A stretch of DNA of 64,000 nucleotides from Acinetobacter defluvii (GTDB lineage Bacteria > Pseudomonadota > Gammaproteobacteria > Pseudomonadales > Moraxellaceae), in contig NZ_CP029397.2 of the NCBI RefSeq assembly GCF_001704615.3, positions 1,798,001 to 1,862,000 on the forward strand. The letters are read 5' to 3'. A program made the position numbers and the translations under genes. Below are positions 36,712-45,068 of the stretch, one piece after another. Every line of letters starts with the position of its first letter. The stretch's first letter is position 1. Under the pieces are notes generated by a model that was not told where the DNA came from, did no database searches, and saw nothing but the letters and a program-made list of their open reading frames with translations.

Positions 36712-37803
36712 ATGAATACACTTAATTCTAATCTTATTAATCAATCAGATATTGATGATGTGAATGTACAAAGCATTCAAACTTTAGTTACTCCTGCAGA
36801 ATTAAAAGCTGAATTACCATTAAATGACAAAGCTTATCAAACAGTTCTTCATGGTCGTGAAACTGTTCGTAATATTTTAGATGGAAATGATAAACGTCTT
36901 TTTGTTGTGATTGGTCCATGCTCGATTCATGACACTGTTGCTGCACATGATTATGCAGATCGCTTAAAAGCCTTAAGTGAAAAAGTCAAAGATACACTTT
37001 ATATTGTGATGCGTGTTTATTTTGAAAAACCACGTACTACAGTAGGTTGGAAAGGTTTAATTAATGACCCAGACATGAATGACTCTTTTAATATTGAAAA
37101 AGGTCTTCGCATTGGTCGTAAACTTTTACTTGAGTTAAATGAAAAAGGCTTACCTTGTGCAACAGAAGCGCTTGATCCAAACTCACCCCAATACTATCAA
37201 GATCTCATTTCTTGGTCTGCAATTGGGGCACGTACCACTGAAAGTCAAACTCACCGTGAAATGTCTTCTGGGTTATCTTCACCTGTAGGCTTTAAAAATG
37301 GTACTGATGGTGGTTTAACCGTTGCGACCAATGCGATGCAATCTGTAAAACATGGACATAGCTTTTTAGGTTTGAATGATCAAGGGCAAGTGTCGATCAT
37401 TCGCACCAAAGGTAACCCTTATGCACATGTAGTACTTCGTGGTGGAAATGGTAAACCTAACTACGATGCTGGTTCGGTTGCTGAAGCTGAAAATGCTTTA
37501 GCCAAAGCCAAAGTCAGCAATAAAATCATGATTGATGCAAGCCATGCAAACTCAAACAAAGACCCGTACTTACAGCCTTTGGTTCTGAAAAATATTACTG
37601 AACAAATTTTAGAAGGTAATAAATCTATTGTAGGACTTATGGTTGAAAGTCATTTAAAAGGTGGGCGTCAAGACATCCCTGCAAATCTTTGCGATTTGGA
37701 ATATGGTAAATCAGTGACCGATGGTTGTATTGACTGGGAAACCACTGAAAAGACGTTACTTGAAATGGATGCTGCTTTAAAAGACGTTTTAGCAAACCGA
37801 TAA
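36712..37803 (+). CDS. aroG: 3-deoxy-7-phosphoheptulonate (DAHP) synthase, class I
   Basis: First enzyme of the shikimate pathway, condensing PEP and erythrose-4-phosphate. Class I-alpha signatures: FVVIGPCSIHD, MRVYFEKPRTTVGWKGLINDP, ARTTESQTHREMSSGLSSPVGFKNGTDG and MIDASHANSNKDP with the metal-binding residues. Start ATG 36712 gives 363 residues; TTG 36685 is in frame but unlikely. Whether it is Phe-, Tyr- or Trp-sensitive cannot be told here. The pathway's last enzyme, AroC, is at about 20.2 kb. Confidence 0.93.
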   Translation: MNTLNSNLINQSDIDDVNVQSIQTLVTPAELKAELPLNDKAYQTVLHGRETVRNILDGNDKRLFVVIGPCSIHDTVAAHDYADRLKALSEKVKDTLYIVMRVYFEKPRTTVGWKGLINDPDMNDSFNIEKGLRIGRKLLLELNEKGLPCATEALDPNSPQYYQDLISWSAIGARTTESQTHREMSSGLSSPVGFKNGTDGGLTVATNAMQSVKHGHSFLGLNDQGQVSIIRTKGNPYAHVVLRGGNGKPNYDAGSVAEAENALAKAKVSNKIMIDASHANSNKDPYLQPLVLKNITEQILEGNKSIVGLMVESHLKGGRQDIPANLCDLEYGKSVTDGCIDWETTEKTLLEMDAALKDVLANR

Positions 37804-37810
37804 TCACAAG

Positions 37811-37832
37811 AAGCCATCCGATGGGATGGCTT
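37811..37832 (+). terminator. Intrinsic terminator after the DAHP synthase gene
   Basis: Perfect 9-bp stem AAGCCATCC / GGATGGCTT with a 4-base loop, then TTTTATT, eight bases past the stop. Confidence 0.93.
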
Positions 37833-37850
37833 TTTTATTGAAGTAACTGA

Positions 37851-38384
37851 ATGAAAATTATGAATGAACTTGAAACTGAATTAAGCCACATTGCAAATTT
37901 TCAATTTGTACATGAACATTTGTTTACCTCAGGGCAACCTACGGCTGAACAATTACAATATATTAAAGAATATGGTGTAGATACAGTCATCAATTTGGCT
38001 TTTAATGACGCTAAGCCACATCTTGTGCATGAAGATAAAATCTGCGTTGAGCTGGGTTTAAACTATATTCAAATTCCAATCTCTTGGGATACGCCTGCCG
38101 ATGATCAGTGTCTATTTGTTTTAGACATGATTGCACATTTAGTGCAAGAAAAAATGGTGTGGGTACACTGTGCTAAAAACATGCGTGTCAGCAGTTTGAT
38201 GTATTTGTATCGTCAGTACTTTATGGATATCGATATGCCAACAGCACAAGAACTCATGCATGAGATTTGGGAACCCAATGAAACGTGGACAGGTTTGATC
38301 CATGCTGTGAGTTTACAACTGCAAGGACGTAAGTCAACCATCGATTTACAACATTCTTTAATGAATGCAGATCATTTTGCTTAA
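37851..38384 (+). CDS. Protein tyrosine phosphatase-like protein with shortened active-site loop
   Basis: Resembles the small dual-specificity/DUF442-like phosphatase family: QFVHEHLFTSGQPTAEQL, GVDTVINLAF and the loop VWVHCAKNMRVSSLMYLYRQY. In PTPs the signature is His-Cys-x5-Arg; here only four residues separate Cys from Arg, so the phosphate loop is one shorter. This variant recurs in a bacterial subgroup, but its activity is uncertain. 177 residues; a second ATG at 37860 is possible. Predicted cytoplasmic. Confidence 0.75.
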   Translation: MKIMNELETELSHIANFQFVHEHLFTSGQPTAEQLQYIKEYGVDTVINLAFNDAKPHLVHEDKICVELGLNYIQIPISWDTPADDQCLFVLDMIAHLVQEKMVWVHCAKNMRVSSLMYLYRQYFMDIDMPTAQELMHEIWEPNETWTGLIHAVSLQLQGRKSTIDLQHSLMNADHFA

Positions 38385-38394
38385 AAGTATTTTG

Positions 38395-38417
38395 GACTCA
38401 AGTGTTGAGCTTGAGTC
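38395..38417 (+). terminator. Intrinsic terminator after the phosphatase-like gene
   Basis: GACTCAAG / CTTGAGTC stem with a 7-base loop, followed by TTTTTAG, 10 bases past the stop. It also lies just beyond the end of the oxygenase remnant on the other strand. Confidence 0.85.
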
Positions 38418-38429
38418 TTTTTAGCGATT

Positions 38430-38717
38430 TTAACTTTTATTGTCACGATTAAATACAGCGTGTTTATACATGACATCTGTCCGTAAAACATATTTCTGCC
38501 CTGAAAAAACAGGTGCTCCCGAATGCATTTGACGATGTTCAAAAATTAAAATCTGCCCTATTTTCGGCTGAATATTAAATATTGGCATATGACGAGTTTG
38601 ATTAAAAAACTTAGTTTCGCCACCTTCAAAATCCTCACTCAGATAAATCAGCAAACTTAACTGTTCAGAAAAAAGAAAGTCCTGAAAAACACTTAAATAT
38701 CTTTGTATGTCAGGGTT
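38430..38717 (-). pseudogene. Remnant of a 2OG-Fe(II) oxygenase (C-terminal part only)
   Basis: The visible frame (about 95 codons, from a stop at 38718-38720) matches only the C-terminal half of a prolyl-4-hydroxylase-like oxygenase: SLLIYLSEDFEGGETKFF, then the distal iron-binding His and substrate Arg in HRQMHSGAPVFSGQKYVLRTDVMY. The first iron ligands (His-x-Asp) should lie upstream, but the DNA there has stops in all three frames and shows no matching residues. There is no credible start codon. It is most likely an old truncated gene. Confidence 0.75.
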
Positions 38718-38878
38718 TTAACGCTCTTTTTTGCGTTTTTCACAGCTAATCTAAACATTTCAAATTCATTCAAGATGAAGATCATTAATTAAATTTAACA
38801 TTCACAGGTTTTGGGCAACATTAATCTGCACATAATGCTGAAATAAAGATGATAACTCTATTTCAGCGATTTTTAACA

Positions 38879-39370
38879 TTATTTACCTTGATGACTGATT
38901 AAAACCGTTGCAGTCGATAAAATCCCTTCCTGACGTCCTGTAAAACCGAGCTTTTCTGTGGTGGTTGCTTTAATGCTAATCTGCGTCACATCAACATCAA
39001 GTACATCTGCGATACTTTGACGCATTGCCAGATTATGTTTTGCCAATTTTGGGCGTTCACACGCTACGGTAATATCAGCATTATTTAAACGATAACCACG
39101 ATCTAAAATCAATTGATAAACATGCTTAAGTAATTTACGACTATCTGCTCCCTTAAACTCAGGGTCTGTATCTGGAAAATGCTGCCCAATATCACCCAAA
39201 GCTAAAGCCCCCAACAACGCATCACATAAAGCGTGTAGCACTACATCACCATCAGAATGTGCCTTTAAACCTTGCGTATGTGGAATTTGAATGCCTGCCA
39301 AAGTCACAAAACTACCATCCTCAAAAGCATGCACATCCATTCCTTGTCCAATGCGAATTGGTATGCTCAT
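38879..39370 (-). CDS. ispF: 2-C-methyl-D-erythritol 2,4-cyclodiphosphate synthase
   Basis: Fifth enzyme of the MEP isoprenoid pathway. Zinc ligands and signatures are clear: RIGQGMDVHAF, LKAHSDGDVVLHALCDALLGA and the C-terminal KATTTEKLGFTGRQEGI. Start ATG 39370 has GGAG upstream; the longer frame to 39406 is not family-like. 163 residues, standard length. ispD is not adjacent, unlike in E. coli. Confidence 0.96.
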   Translation of the reverse strand: MSIPIRIGQGMDVHAFEDGSFVTLAGIQIPHTQGLKAHSDGDVVLHALCDALLGALALGDIGQHFPDTDPEFKGADSRKLLKHVYQLILDRGYRLNNADITVACERPKLAKHNLAMRQSIADVLDVDVTQISIKATTTEKLGFTGRQEGILSTATVLISHQGK

Positions 39371-39469
39371 TTTCAGCTCCTTTATACAGATTTTAAGTTG
39401 AATCATCTTGTATTCGTACTTTCTAATTCGTATAGTACGGATGCAAACATAGTGAAAGTATAAGCGATC

Positions 39470-40117
39470 ATGCTGTTGAATACAGAATTTAATCCGATTA
39501 AAAGCTTAATTTCAGGTCTCTTTGTTTATGGGATCTGTGTCATTACGCATGCTTTTCCTGTGCAATGCGATACAACCCAAACAAACAAAATCGCCAGAAT
39601 ATGTAGTGCCGATTTTGAAGCGCTTCGCAATGAGTTAAATGAAAAATATCTTACTGCTTATTTGGTCACAGATGCACCTATTCGTCTAATTGATGACACC
39701 AATCAACTTTGGTTAAACCGTATCCAACAATGTAAAAGTACACAATGTTTTAAGCAACAATTCGATATTCGCCTTGAAGACCTAAATTTTTATACGTCAA
39801 TGAATCAAAGCTTAACGCAACATTTTATTAAATATGAACATGGTGAAATCGCCAAACAACCGATTCATATTCAAGTACATCAACTTACCAAAGATCGCAT
39901 TAAAATCGAAGGCTTAGCTTATCGTAGTCCAAACAACCATCAAGATAAACAAACCATACCCCTGCTTGCTTATACGACACCTGACAAAAAAAATGAGATT
40001 ATAGACAATGAGCATGACTGTAAATATCAAATGAATTTCCAAAAGGCGATTTTAACTGTAAAAACCGAACAAAAAGGCTGTGAACGCTTTAGTGGGATTT
40101 ATCGTTTATATGATTGA
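39470..40117 (+). CDS. Exported LprI-like protein of unknown function
   Basis: 215 residues. An N-terminal hydrophobic segment (LISGLFVYGICVITHAFPVQC) serves as signal or anchor. It is followed by a cysteine-bearing helical region resembling LprI/DUF1311 (FEALRNELNEKYLTAYL, LWLNRIQQCKSTQCFKQQFDIRL), then a beta-rich C-terminal domain with two more cysteines. The role is unknown; lysozyme inhibition is known for some relatives only. ATG 39470 starts after AAGCG, a weak ribosome site. Confidence 0.65.
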   Translation: MLLNTEFNPIKSLISGLFVYGICVITHAFPVQCDTTQTNKIARICSADFEALRNELNEKYLTAYLVTDAPIRLIDDTNQLWLNRIQQCKSTQCFKQQFDIRLEDLNFYTSMNQSLTQHFIKYEHGEIAKQPIHIQVHQLTKDRIKIEGLAYRSPNNHQDKQTIPLLAYTTPDKKNEIIDNEHDCKYQMNFQKAILTVKTEQKGCERFSGIYRLYD

Positions 40118-40367
40118 TGAAACCAACTTATGCAATGCTTCTATTAAAACCAATACAATTTTTCGCCTACTTTGCATTAGACAATCTGAAAAACAATATT
40201 TAAACTCTAAAAAAGCATATTCTTCTAATTATATTTTTTATAGGTTTGAACTATTTTTTGCTTTTCAGTCACTTTTAGTAAAAATATAACTCAACTAAGC
40301 AAACCAATAGCTACATCACTGTTTTTATTTATGATAATCTGTTAAAAAATCAATAATCAAGTGCATT

Positions 40368-42569
40368 ATGAACCGAAAAACGCAACAAGACATGCAAGAT
40401 TTATTGCAATGCTTTTATCATAAGAAAATGCCTCCTCTTGGCTTAAAGTATGCCAACACCCTTTTTCAAATTACAGCTGATTTTAGTGATGACAGCTTAA
40501 AACAAATTGATGAACTTTTACTTGCATTACACCATCAAAATATTCGTCCAAATGATCTTGTTACTGAAAAAGATGGTTTAAATTTTTTGATGGTGGTGAT
40601 TGGCTATCTTTGCGATGTCATTGCAGAGCGTACCCAACAAAAAGTGGAATGGTATAATTATTACGAAGCCATCAAAATTTTACCTTCGGATTATGAGCTA
40701 CCCCTTGACTTTTTTAGCTCAATGGTTGCGATTATTCATCACCAAGTGTGTTTACCTTTAGGGGTGATTTCTGATCTGCTCACACAAGGTGAAACCTCTG
40801 ACAGAACTTGTCTAACTTATGTGCATTCTCGTCAAACTGTCATTGCAGGCTCAAACACTCGTAATATTAATGAATATTGTGCTAATTATGTTCAAGCATT
40901 ACAACAACATGCTTATATTTCAGGAGGAAACGCCTACCGTAAAGCTACGGATTTAATTGATTTTGATTTTTCCTTAGCCAGTATTCAAAAAATTGATTTA
41001 CTATTAAATAGTATTCGTCAGCATGAACAGCTCAATCCAACAAAATATGCTGACTTTATGCAAAATAAAGAAAAATCTAATTTCTTAGTTGCACTAAGTT
41101 ATTATCTGGGCACAACGATTGCCCATCAAACATTGAGTAGCGTGAAATGGTTTAGTTTTGAAGAATATAAAGCCATGTTTAGCCAGGATGAAGACGAAAC
41201 TTTCCGCTATGAATTAGCTCAAGTATTTGTATTTCAAAATCAGATTTCTTTCCCGATGAGTGTACTTACTGCCATTTTATTTGATGATGCTCAGCCAGTT
41301 CAAAGCTGTCTTGAGTATGTTCAAAAATACATGGCGCTGTCCTCTGATCATTTAGTCTATTTTCCTTCATCTTTAAAAGATGTAGAACAACCTGAAATTA
41401 CTGCCAATATTATACGTGCATTTAAACATGCGGGCTTTTTAGCAGGTTATGCGAGTTCTATGCTTGATGGCTCAAGTTTGACGCCATGTTTATTGGTCAC
41501 CAAAGAAAATAAAATTCAAATTATTAAGCTCATGCAAGACAACCCTAGGGAAAAAGCATTTACAGAACTTGAAAATAATCCGCAGAACCATCCATTCCAA
41601 ATTTTTTGTGAAGATATTCATGCTTATTTGCCAACAGGGCGAACTGATGCAATTTATCTTAAAATTCAGATTTATACCCCAACAAAAACCGCTGTGAGTT
41701 TAGTGATTCCCTACACTAAAAATGCTGAAAATAAAATTGAAGAGATTTATTCTGTGATTCAATACACGCCTTCTGATTTGTCACTTGCGCAATTTGAAGC
41801 AGCGATGACTGCATTTTATCAAAGTGCTTTTGAGTTCCAAGACAGTTTTACTCAACAATCATTTTGGCAAGCGCATTTTAAAGACAAAATTTTGCGCAGA
41901 CCTTCGGGTTATTTACTCAATGATACGCAAGCTGATGAGTTTCTCTTAACACTTAGCACGATATTCCCCACAATCGTAGAAGTAACAAAACCATTCACAT
42001 CAGAGACAAACATACCTATTCAAGCTGTGGAAGCAAATAACGAAATTTCCGCAGTTGCGGCCATTCCTGATGTAAGCAATCCTGCACTTATCAAAGCACT
42101 TGAAATCTTAAAAACCAATGAAGATGACCATGAAAAAGCCCAACAAGCGATTGGTATTATTGCAAGTTTAGTGATGAACGATGATCCTGAAGCCATGCAA
42201 CTAATGGCACATTTTCATACTGAAGGAAAATATGTAGAAAAAGACAGTAAACAAGCTTTCTTCTACTTGGTTGAAACCGCTAAAATTCAAATGGATGAAA
42301 TCTCTTTCAAAAATGCGATGCGTTTTTATGCCTCACCGAGCAATGATCTAAATAAAAATGATCCTGACGTTGAAGAGTGGTTGTTAAGCTTGGCAGCAGA
42401 GTTTGATCGTGCAACAGCAGAAAAACCTGATGTTGGACAGTTAAATGGAAGCACGACACGCAGACGACATACTCACAAAATAGATCAACCGTTAACCACT
42501 GCACAATGGATCAACCGTATTTTGCTCGGCATCAGTGTTGTGCTCATACTGATCATTATTTTTAAATAA
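40368..42569 (+). CDS. Large membrane-anchored protein with a duplicated unknown domain and a Sel1-like unit
   Basis: 733 residues, not recognised as a whole. Two copies of a roughly 120-residue domain are visible (38-154 and 199-321): compare LNFLMVVIGYLCDVIAERTQ with SNFLVALSYYLGTTIAHQTL, and CLTYVHSRQ with CLEYVQKYM. A middle part (380-520) follows. A Sel1-like repeat lies near 606 (DPEAMQLMAHFHTEGKYVEK), and one C-terminal membrane segment (AQWINRILLGISVVLILIII, about 711-730) would tail-anchor it, leaving the bulk cytoplasmic. No signal peptide. No function proposed. Confidence 0.75.
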   Translation: MNRKTQQDMQDLLQCFYHKKMPPLGLKYANTLFQITADFSDDSLKQIDELLLALHHQNIRPNDLVTEKDGLNFLMVVIGYLCDVIAERTQQKVEWYNYYEAIKILPSDYELPLDFFSSMVAIIHHQVCLPLGVISDLLTQGETSDRTCLTYVHSRQTVIAGSNTRNINEYCANYVQALQQHAYISGGNAYRKATDLIDFDFSLASIQKIDLLLNSIRQHEQLNPTKYADFMQNKEKSNFLVALSYYLGTTIAHQTLSSVKWFSFEEYKAMFSQDEDETFRYELAQVFVFQNQISFPMSVLTAILFDDAQPVQSCLEYVQKYMALSSDHLVYFPSSLKDVEQPEITANIIRAFKHAGFLAGYASSMLDGSSLTPCLLVTKENKIQIIKLMQDNPREKAFTELENNPQNHPFQIFCEDIHAYLPTGRTDAIYLKIQIYTPTKTAVSLVIPYTKNAENKIEEIYSVIQYTPSDLSLAQFEAAMTAFYQSAFEFQDSFTQQSFWQAHFKDKILRRPSGYLLNDTQADEFLLTLSTIFPTIVEVTKPFTSETNIPIQAVEANNEISAVAAIPDVSNPALIKALEILKTNEDDHEKAQQAIGIIASLVMNDDPEAMQLMAHFHTEGKYVEKDSKQAFFYLVETAKIQMDEISFKNAMRFYASPSNDLNKNDPDVEEWLLSLAAEFDRATAEKPDVGQLNGSTTRRRHTHKIDQPLTTAQWINRILLGISVVLILIIIFK

Positions 42570-42576
42570 AATCATG

Positions 42577-42609
42577 GAAAATAGATGGGAAAACATTCCA
42601 TCTATTTTC
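42577..42609. terminator. Hairpin between the 733-residue gene and trmO
   Basis: Perfect 12-bp arms GAAAATAGATGG / CCATCTATTTTC with a 9-base loop, between convergent genes; the sequence after it is AAATTTTGTTTTTT. Confidence 0.75.
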
Positions 42610-42638
42610 AAATTTTGTTTTTTATAATAATTTTTCAA

Positions 42639-43358
42639 TCAATCCATTTCAACAATATCAGTAATGCTGACTTCGTGTTCATGCACTGTAAAACTCACAT
42701 CTAAACCTGCAAATTTCATTTTATAAATACGTTTTTCATCATCTTGATAAGCAGGTCGCGGGTCTAAAGACAGGACTTGCTCTAACTCATCCTGAGTCTG
42801 AACAGTCATTTTGTCCATTTCGATCAAACGCTGAATTTTAGATTGTACATTTTTAGAGCAAATAACTTGTTTTTTTACAGGTGCTTGCTGAGCATAAGCA
42901 CTTTTTGCATGTAGGATGGCATCAGAATATTGGATATACGGCTTAATATCTATAATCGGTGTGCCATCTAATAAGTCACTTCCAGTCACATAAACATGCA
43001 CTGATTTTCCTACTTTTTTCACACTTTTAAGTTGTACAACAGATAAACCTATGGGTGCAGGACGGTACATACTGCGAGTAGCAAATACACCTATTTTTTG
43101 ATTCCCACCCAGCCTAGGTGGTCTAACTTGTGGTCTAAATTTATGATTTTCATTGCTATTTTTATTTTCATGGAATTGCCAAATCAACCATAAATGACTA
43201 AACTCAGCAATGCCTTCAAAAGCGCATAAGTCATTATATGGGGCAATCATCTCAATATAAGATTCAACTTGTACTAAATTGGGTTGGCGTGGAATTCCAA
43301 ATTTTTCTTGATAAGGTGAGTGCATATATCCAATAATAGGGAGTTGAAGATCAGGCAT
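42639..43358 (-). CDS. trmO: tRNA (N6-threonylcarbamoyladenosine-N6)-methyltransferase
   Basis: TrmO (formerly YaeB/TsaA) methylates t6A37 to m6t6A in tRNA-Thr. Family blocks: IGYMHSPYQEKFGIPRQPNL, FEGIAEFSHLWLIWQFHEN, RPPRLGGNQKIGVFATRSMYRPAPIGLSVV and DLLDGTPIIDIKPYIQYSDA. Start ATG 43358 gives 239 residues; the TTG 24 bases upstream is unlikely. Diverges from fpr with about 107 bases between starts. Confidence 0.93.
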   Translation of the reverse strand: MPDLQLPIIGYMHSPYQEKFGIPRQPNLVQVESYIEMIAPYNDLCAFEGIAEFSHLWLIWQFHENKNSNENHKFRPQVRPPRLGGNQKIGVFATRSMYRPAPIGLSVVQLKSVKKVGKSVHVYVTGSDLLDGTPIIDIKPYIQYSDAILHAKSAYAQQAPVKKQVICSKNVQSKIQRLIEMDKMTVQTQDELEQVLSLDPRPAYQDDEKRIYKMKFAGLDVSFTVHEHEVSITDIVEMD

Positions 43359-43465
43359 AATCACTTTTTCTGATAAGTTCAATTAAATATATTCAGTTTA
43401 TAGAGAATGATTTTAGATTAGAATAGCAAGCTGTTCTAATTTGATAATTTATATTGAGACCTTTA

Positions 43466-44245
43466 ATGGCTGCTTTCAACGTCGAAAAGATTACTCACGT
43501 ACACCACTGGAATGACACATTATTCAGTTTTAAAACAACACGTGACGCCGCACTCCGTTTTAAAAATGGTCAATTTGTGATGATTGGTCTTGAAGTGAAT
43601 GGTAAGCCTTTAATGCGTGCATATTCAATCGCAAGCGCAAATTATGAAGAAGAGCTAGAGTTCTTCTCTATTAAAGTTCCTGATGGTCCATTAACGTCTA
43701 TTTTACAAAAAGTAAAAGTAGGCGATGAGATCTTAATTTCTAAAAAGCCAACAGGAACTTTGGTGCTAGATGACTTAAATCCAGGCAAAAACCTTTATTT
43801 ACTTTCATCTGGTACGGGTCTTGCTCCATTCCTTTCTACAATTCGTGATCCTGAAACCTACGAACGTTTTGAAAAAATTATTGTGGTACATGGTACACGC
43901 TTTATTTCAGAGTTGGCATATCAAGATTTGATTTTAAATGAAGTACCAAATCATGAGTTTTTCTCAGAGTTAGGTGCAAAAGAAAAATTAATCTATTATC
44001 CAACAGTGACTCGTGAAGAATTCCACACCCAAGGTCGTGTTACTACTGCGATTGAAACTGGTCAATTGTTTGAAAAGATTGGTTTACCTCGTTTCAATCC
44101 TGAAACTGACCGTGCAATGCTATGTGGTAGCCCTGCTTTCCTTGATGATGTTGCAGCACTACTTGATCAACATGGCTTAAAAGAGTCACCTAAAATGGGT
44201 GTTCTAGGTGACTACGTGATCGAACGTGCATTTGTAGAAAAATAA
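43466..44245 (+). CDS. fpr: Ferredoxin/flavodoxin-NADP+ reductase
   Basis: FAD-containing reductase that moves electrons between NADPH and ferredoxin or flavodoxin. The FAD-binding motif RAYSIASANYEEE and the nicotinamide/ribose block LLSSGTGLAPFLSTIRDPE are intact, with AMLCGSPAFLDD near the C-terminus and the short bacterial-type tail. Start ATG 43466 gives 259 residues; TTG 43454 is in frame. Stands alone, followed by a strong terminator. Confidence 0.94.
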   Translation: MAAFNVEKITHVHHWNDTLFSFKTTRDAALRFKNGQFVMIGLEVNGKPLMRAYSIASANYEEELEFFSIKVPDGPLTSILQKVKVGDEILISKKPTGTLVLDDLNPGKNLYLLSSGTGLAPFLSTIRDPETYERFEKIIVVHGTRFISELAYQDLILNEVPNHEFFSELGAKEKLIYYPTVTREEFHTQGRVTTAIETGQLFEKIGLPRFNPETDRAMLCGSPAFLDDVAALLDQHGLKESPKMGVLGDYVIERAFVEK

Positions 44246-44258
44246 TTTTTACACGTAT

Positions 44259-44290
44259 AAAAAACCGAGTTTAAATCAACTCGGTTTTTT
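44259..44290 (+). terminator. Intrinsic terminator after fpr
   Basis: Thirteen-base stem AAAAAACCGAGTT / AACTCGGTTTTTT with a 6-base loop, 14 bases past the stop. Confidence 0.93.
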
Positions 44291-44359
44291 ATTTATTCAT
44301 TTTTAGTGCTTAGATTTTTGAAATAAGGTGAAATAACAATATTCACTCAGCACTTAACA

Positions 44360-44845
44360 TTATGGTAAAACACGGTTTAGAGTAGCAAAACATTGTTCTT
44401 CTTTTTCAGAAGCACAAAAATTTATTGTATTGTTATTTTTCCAACGTACAAAATATTGCGACACCTCGCCTGCTTGATTTTCCTGACGACCAGAACAATC
44501 AGCTTCATTATTTTCATACTTAATTTGCATGATTAGAGCGGGAGGCTTGTCTTTTGAATTATCGGGTGAAGGCTGGTAATCATACAAACCTGCTGACCAC
44601 TCTTTACCACTATTCACAACAACTTCATTCCCACCACGAAAGTTATAATATTCTACACATTTTTTATTATTGGGTATTTCCATGCCCCACAAACCTAAAA
44701 TTTCAGGACGTGTTGAAATTCGAATCGTATTTGCAGCTAAAGTTGCTGTCGCTTGTGTCGTTGCAGCCGACTTAGCTGTAGGTGATTCAGCAAATACTAA
44801 ATTTGATGCACAAACCAATAAAGAAATTAATAGTGTTTTTTTCAT
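44360..44845 (-). CDS. Exported protein of unknown function
   Basis: A signal peptide (MKKTLLISLLVCASNLVFA) is followed by a Thr/Ala-rich linker and a small domain with LWGMEIPNNKKCVEYYNFRGG and five cysteines in the mature part, which could form two disulfides. I do not recognise the family; the residue pattern resembles periplasmic proteins typical of Acinetobacter. 161 residues, start ATG 44845, upstream of it AGGTATG. Confidence 0.65.
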   Translation of the reverse strand: MKKTLLISLLVCASNLVFAESPTAKSAATTQATATLAANTIRISTRPEILGLWGMEIPNNKKCVEYYNFRGGNEVVVNSGKEWSAGLYDYQPSPDNSKDKPPALIMQIKYENNEADCSGRQENQAGEVSQYFVRWKNNNTINFCASEKEEQCFATLNRVLP

Positions 44846-45068
44846 ACCTAAGTGTATACCGCGATTTGTTTGTCTTTAAACTAACATATTTTGCAAATAA
44901 AGCATGTAAAAATAACCATATACGAACAATATTTTATATCTTTTCATTTCAATAAATAAACTGTAAAAAATACGTCAATTACACTACAAAAAAATAATTC
45001 TTATACAAAAATAGGTATTTATATGAAATAATTAAACGATACCATTCACTTAATAAAATAATTGTGTA

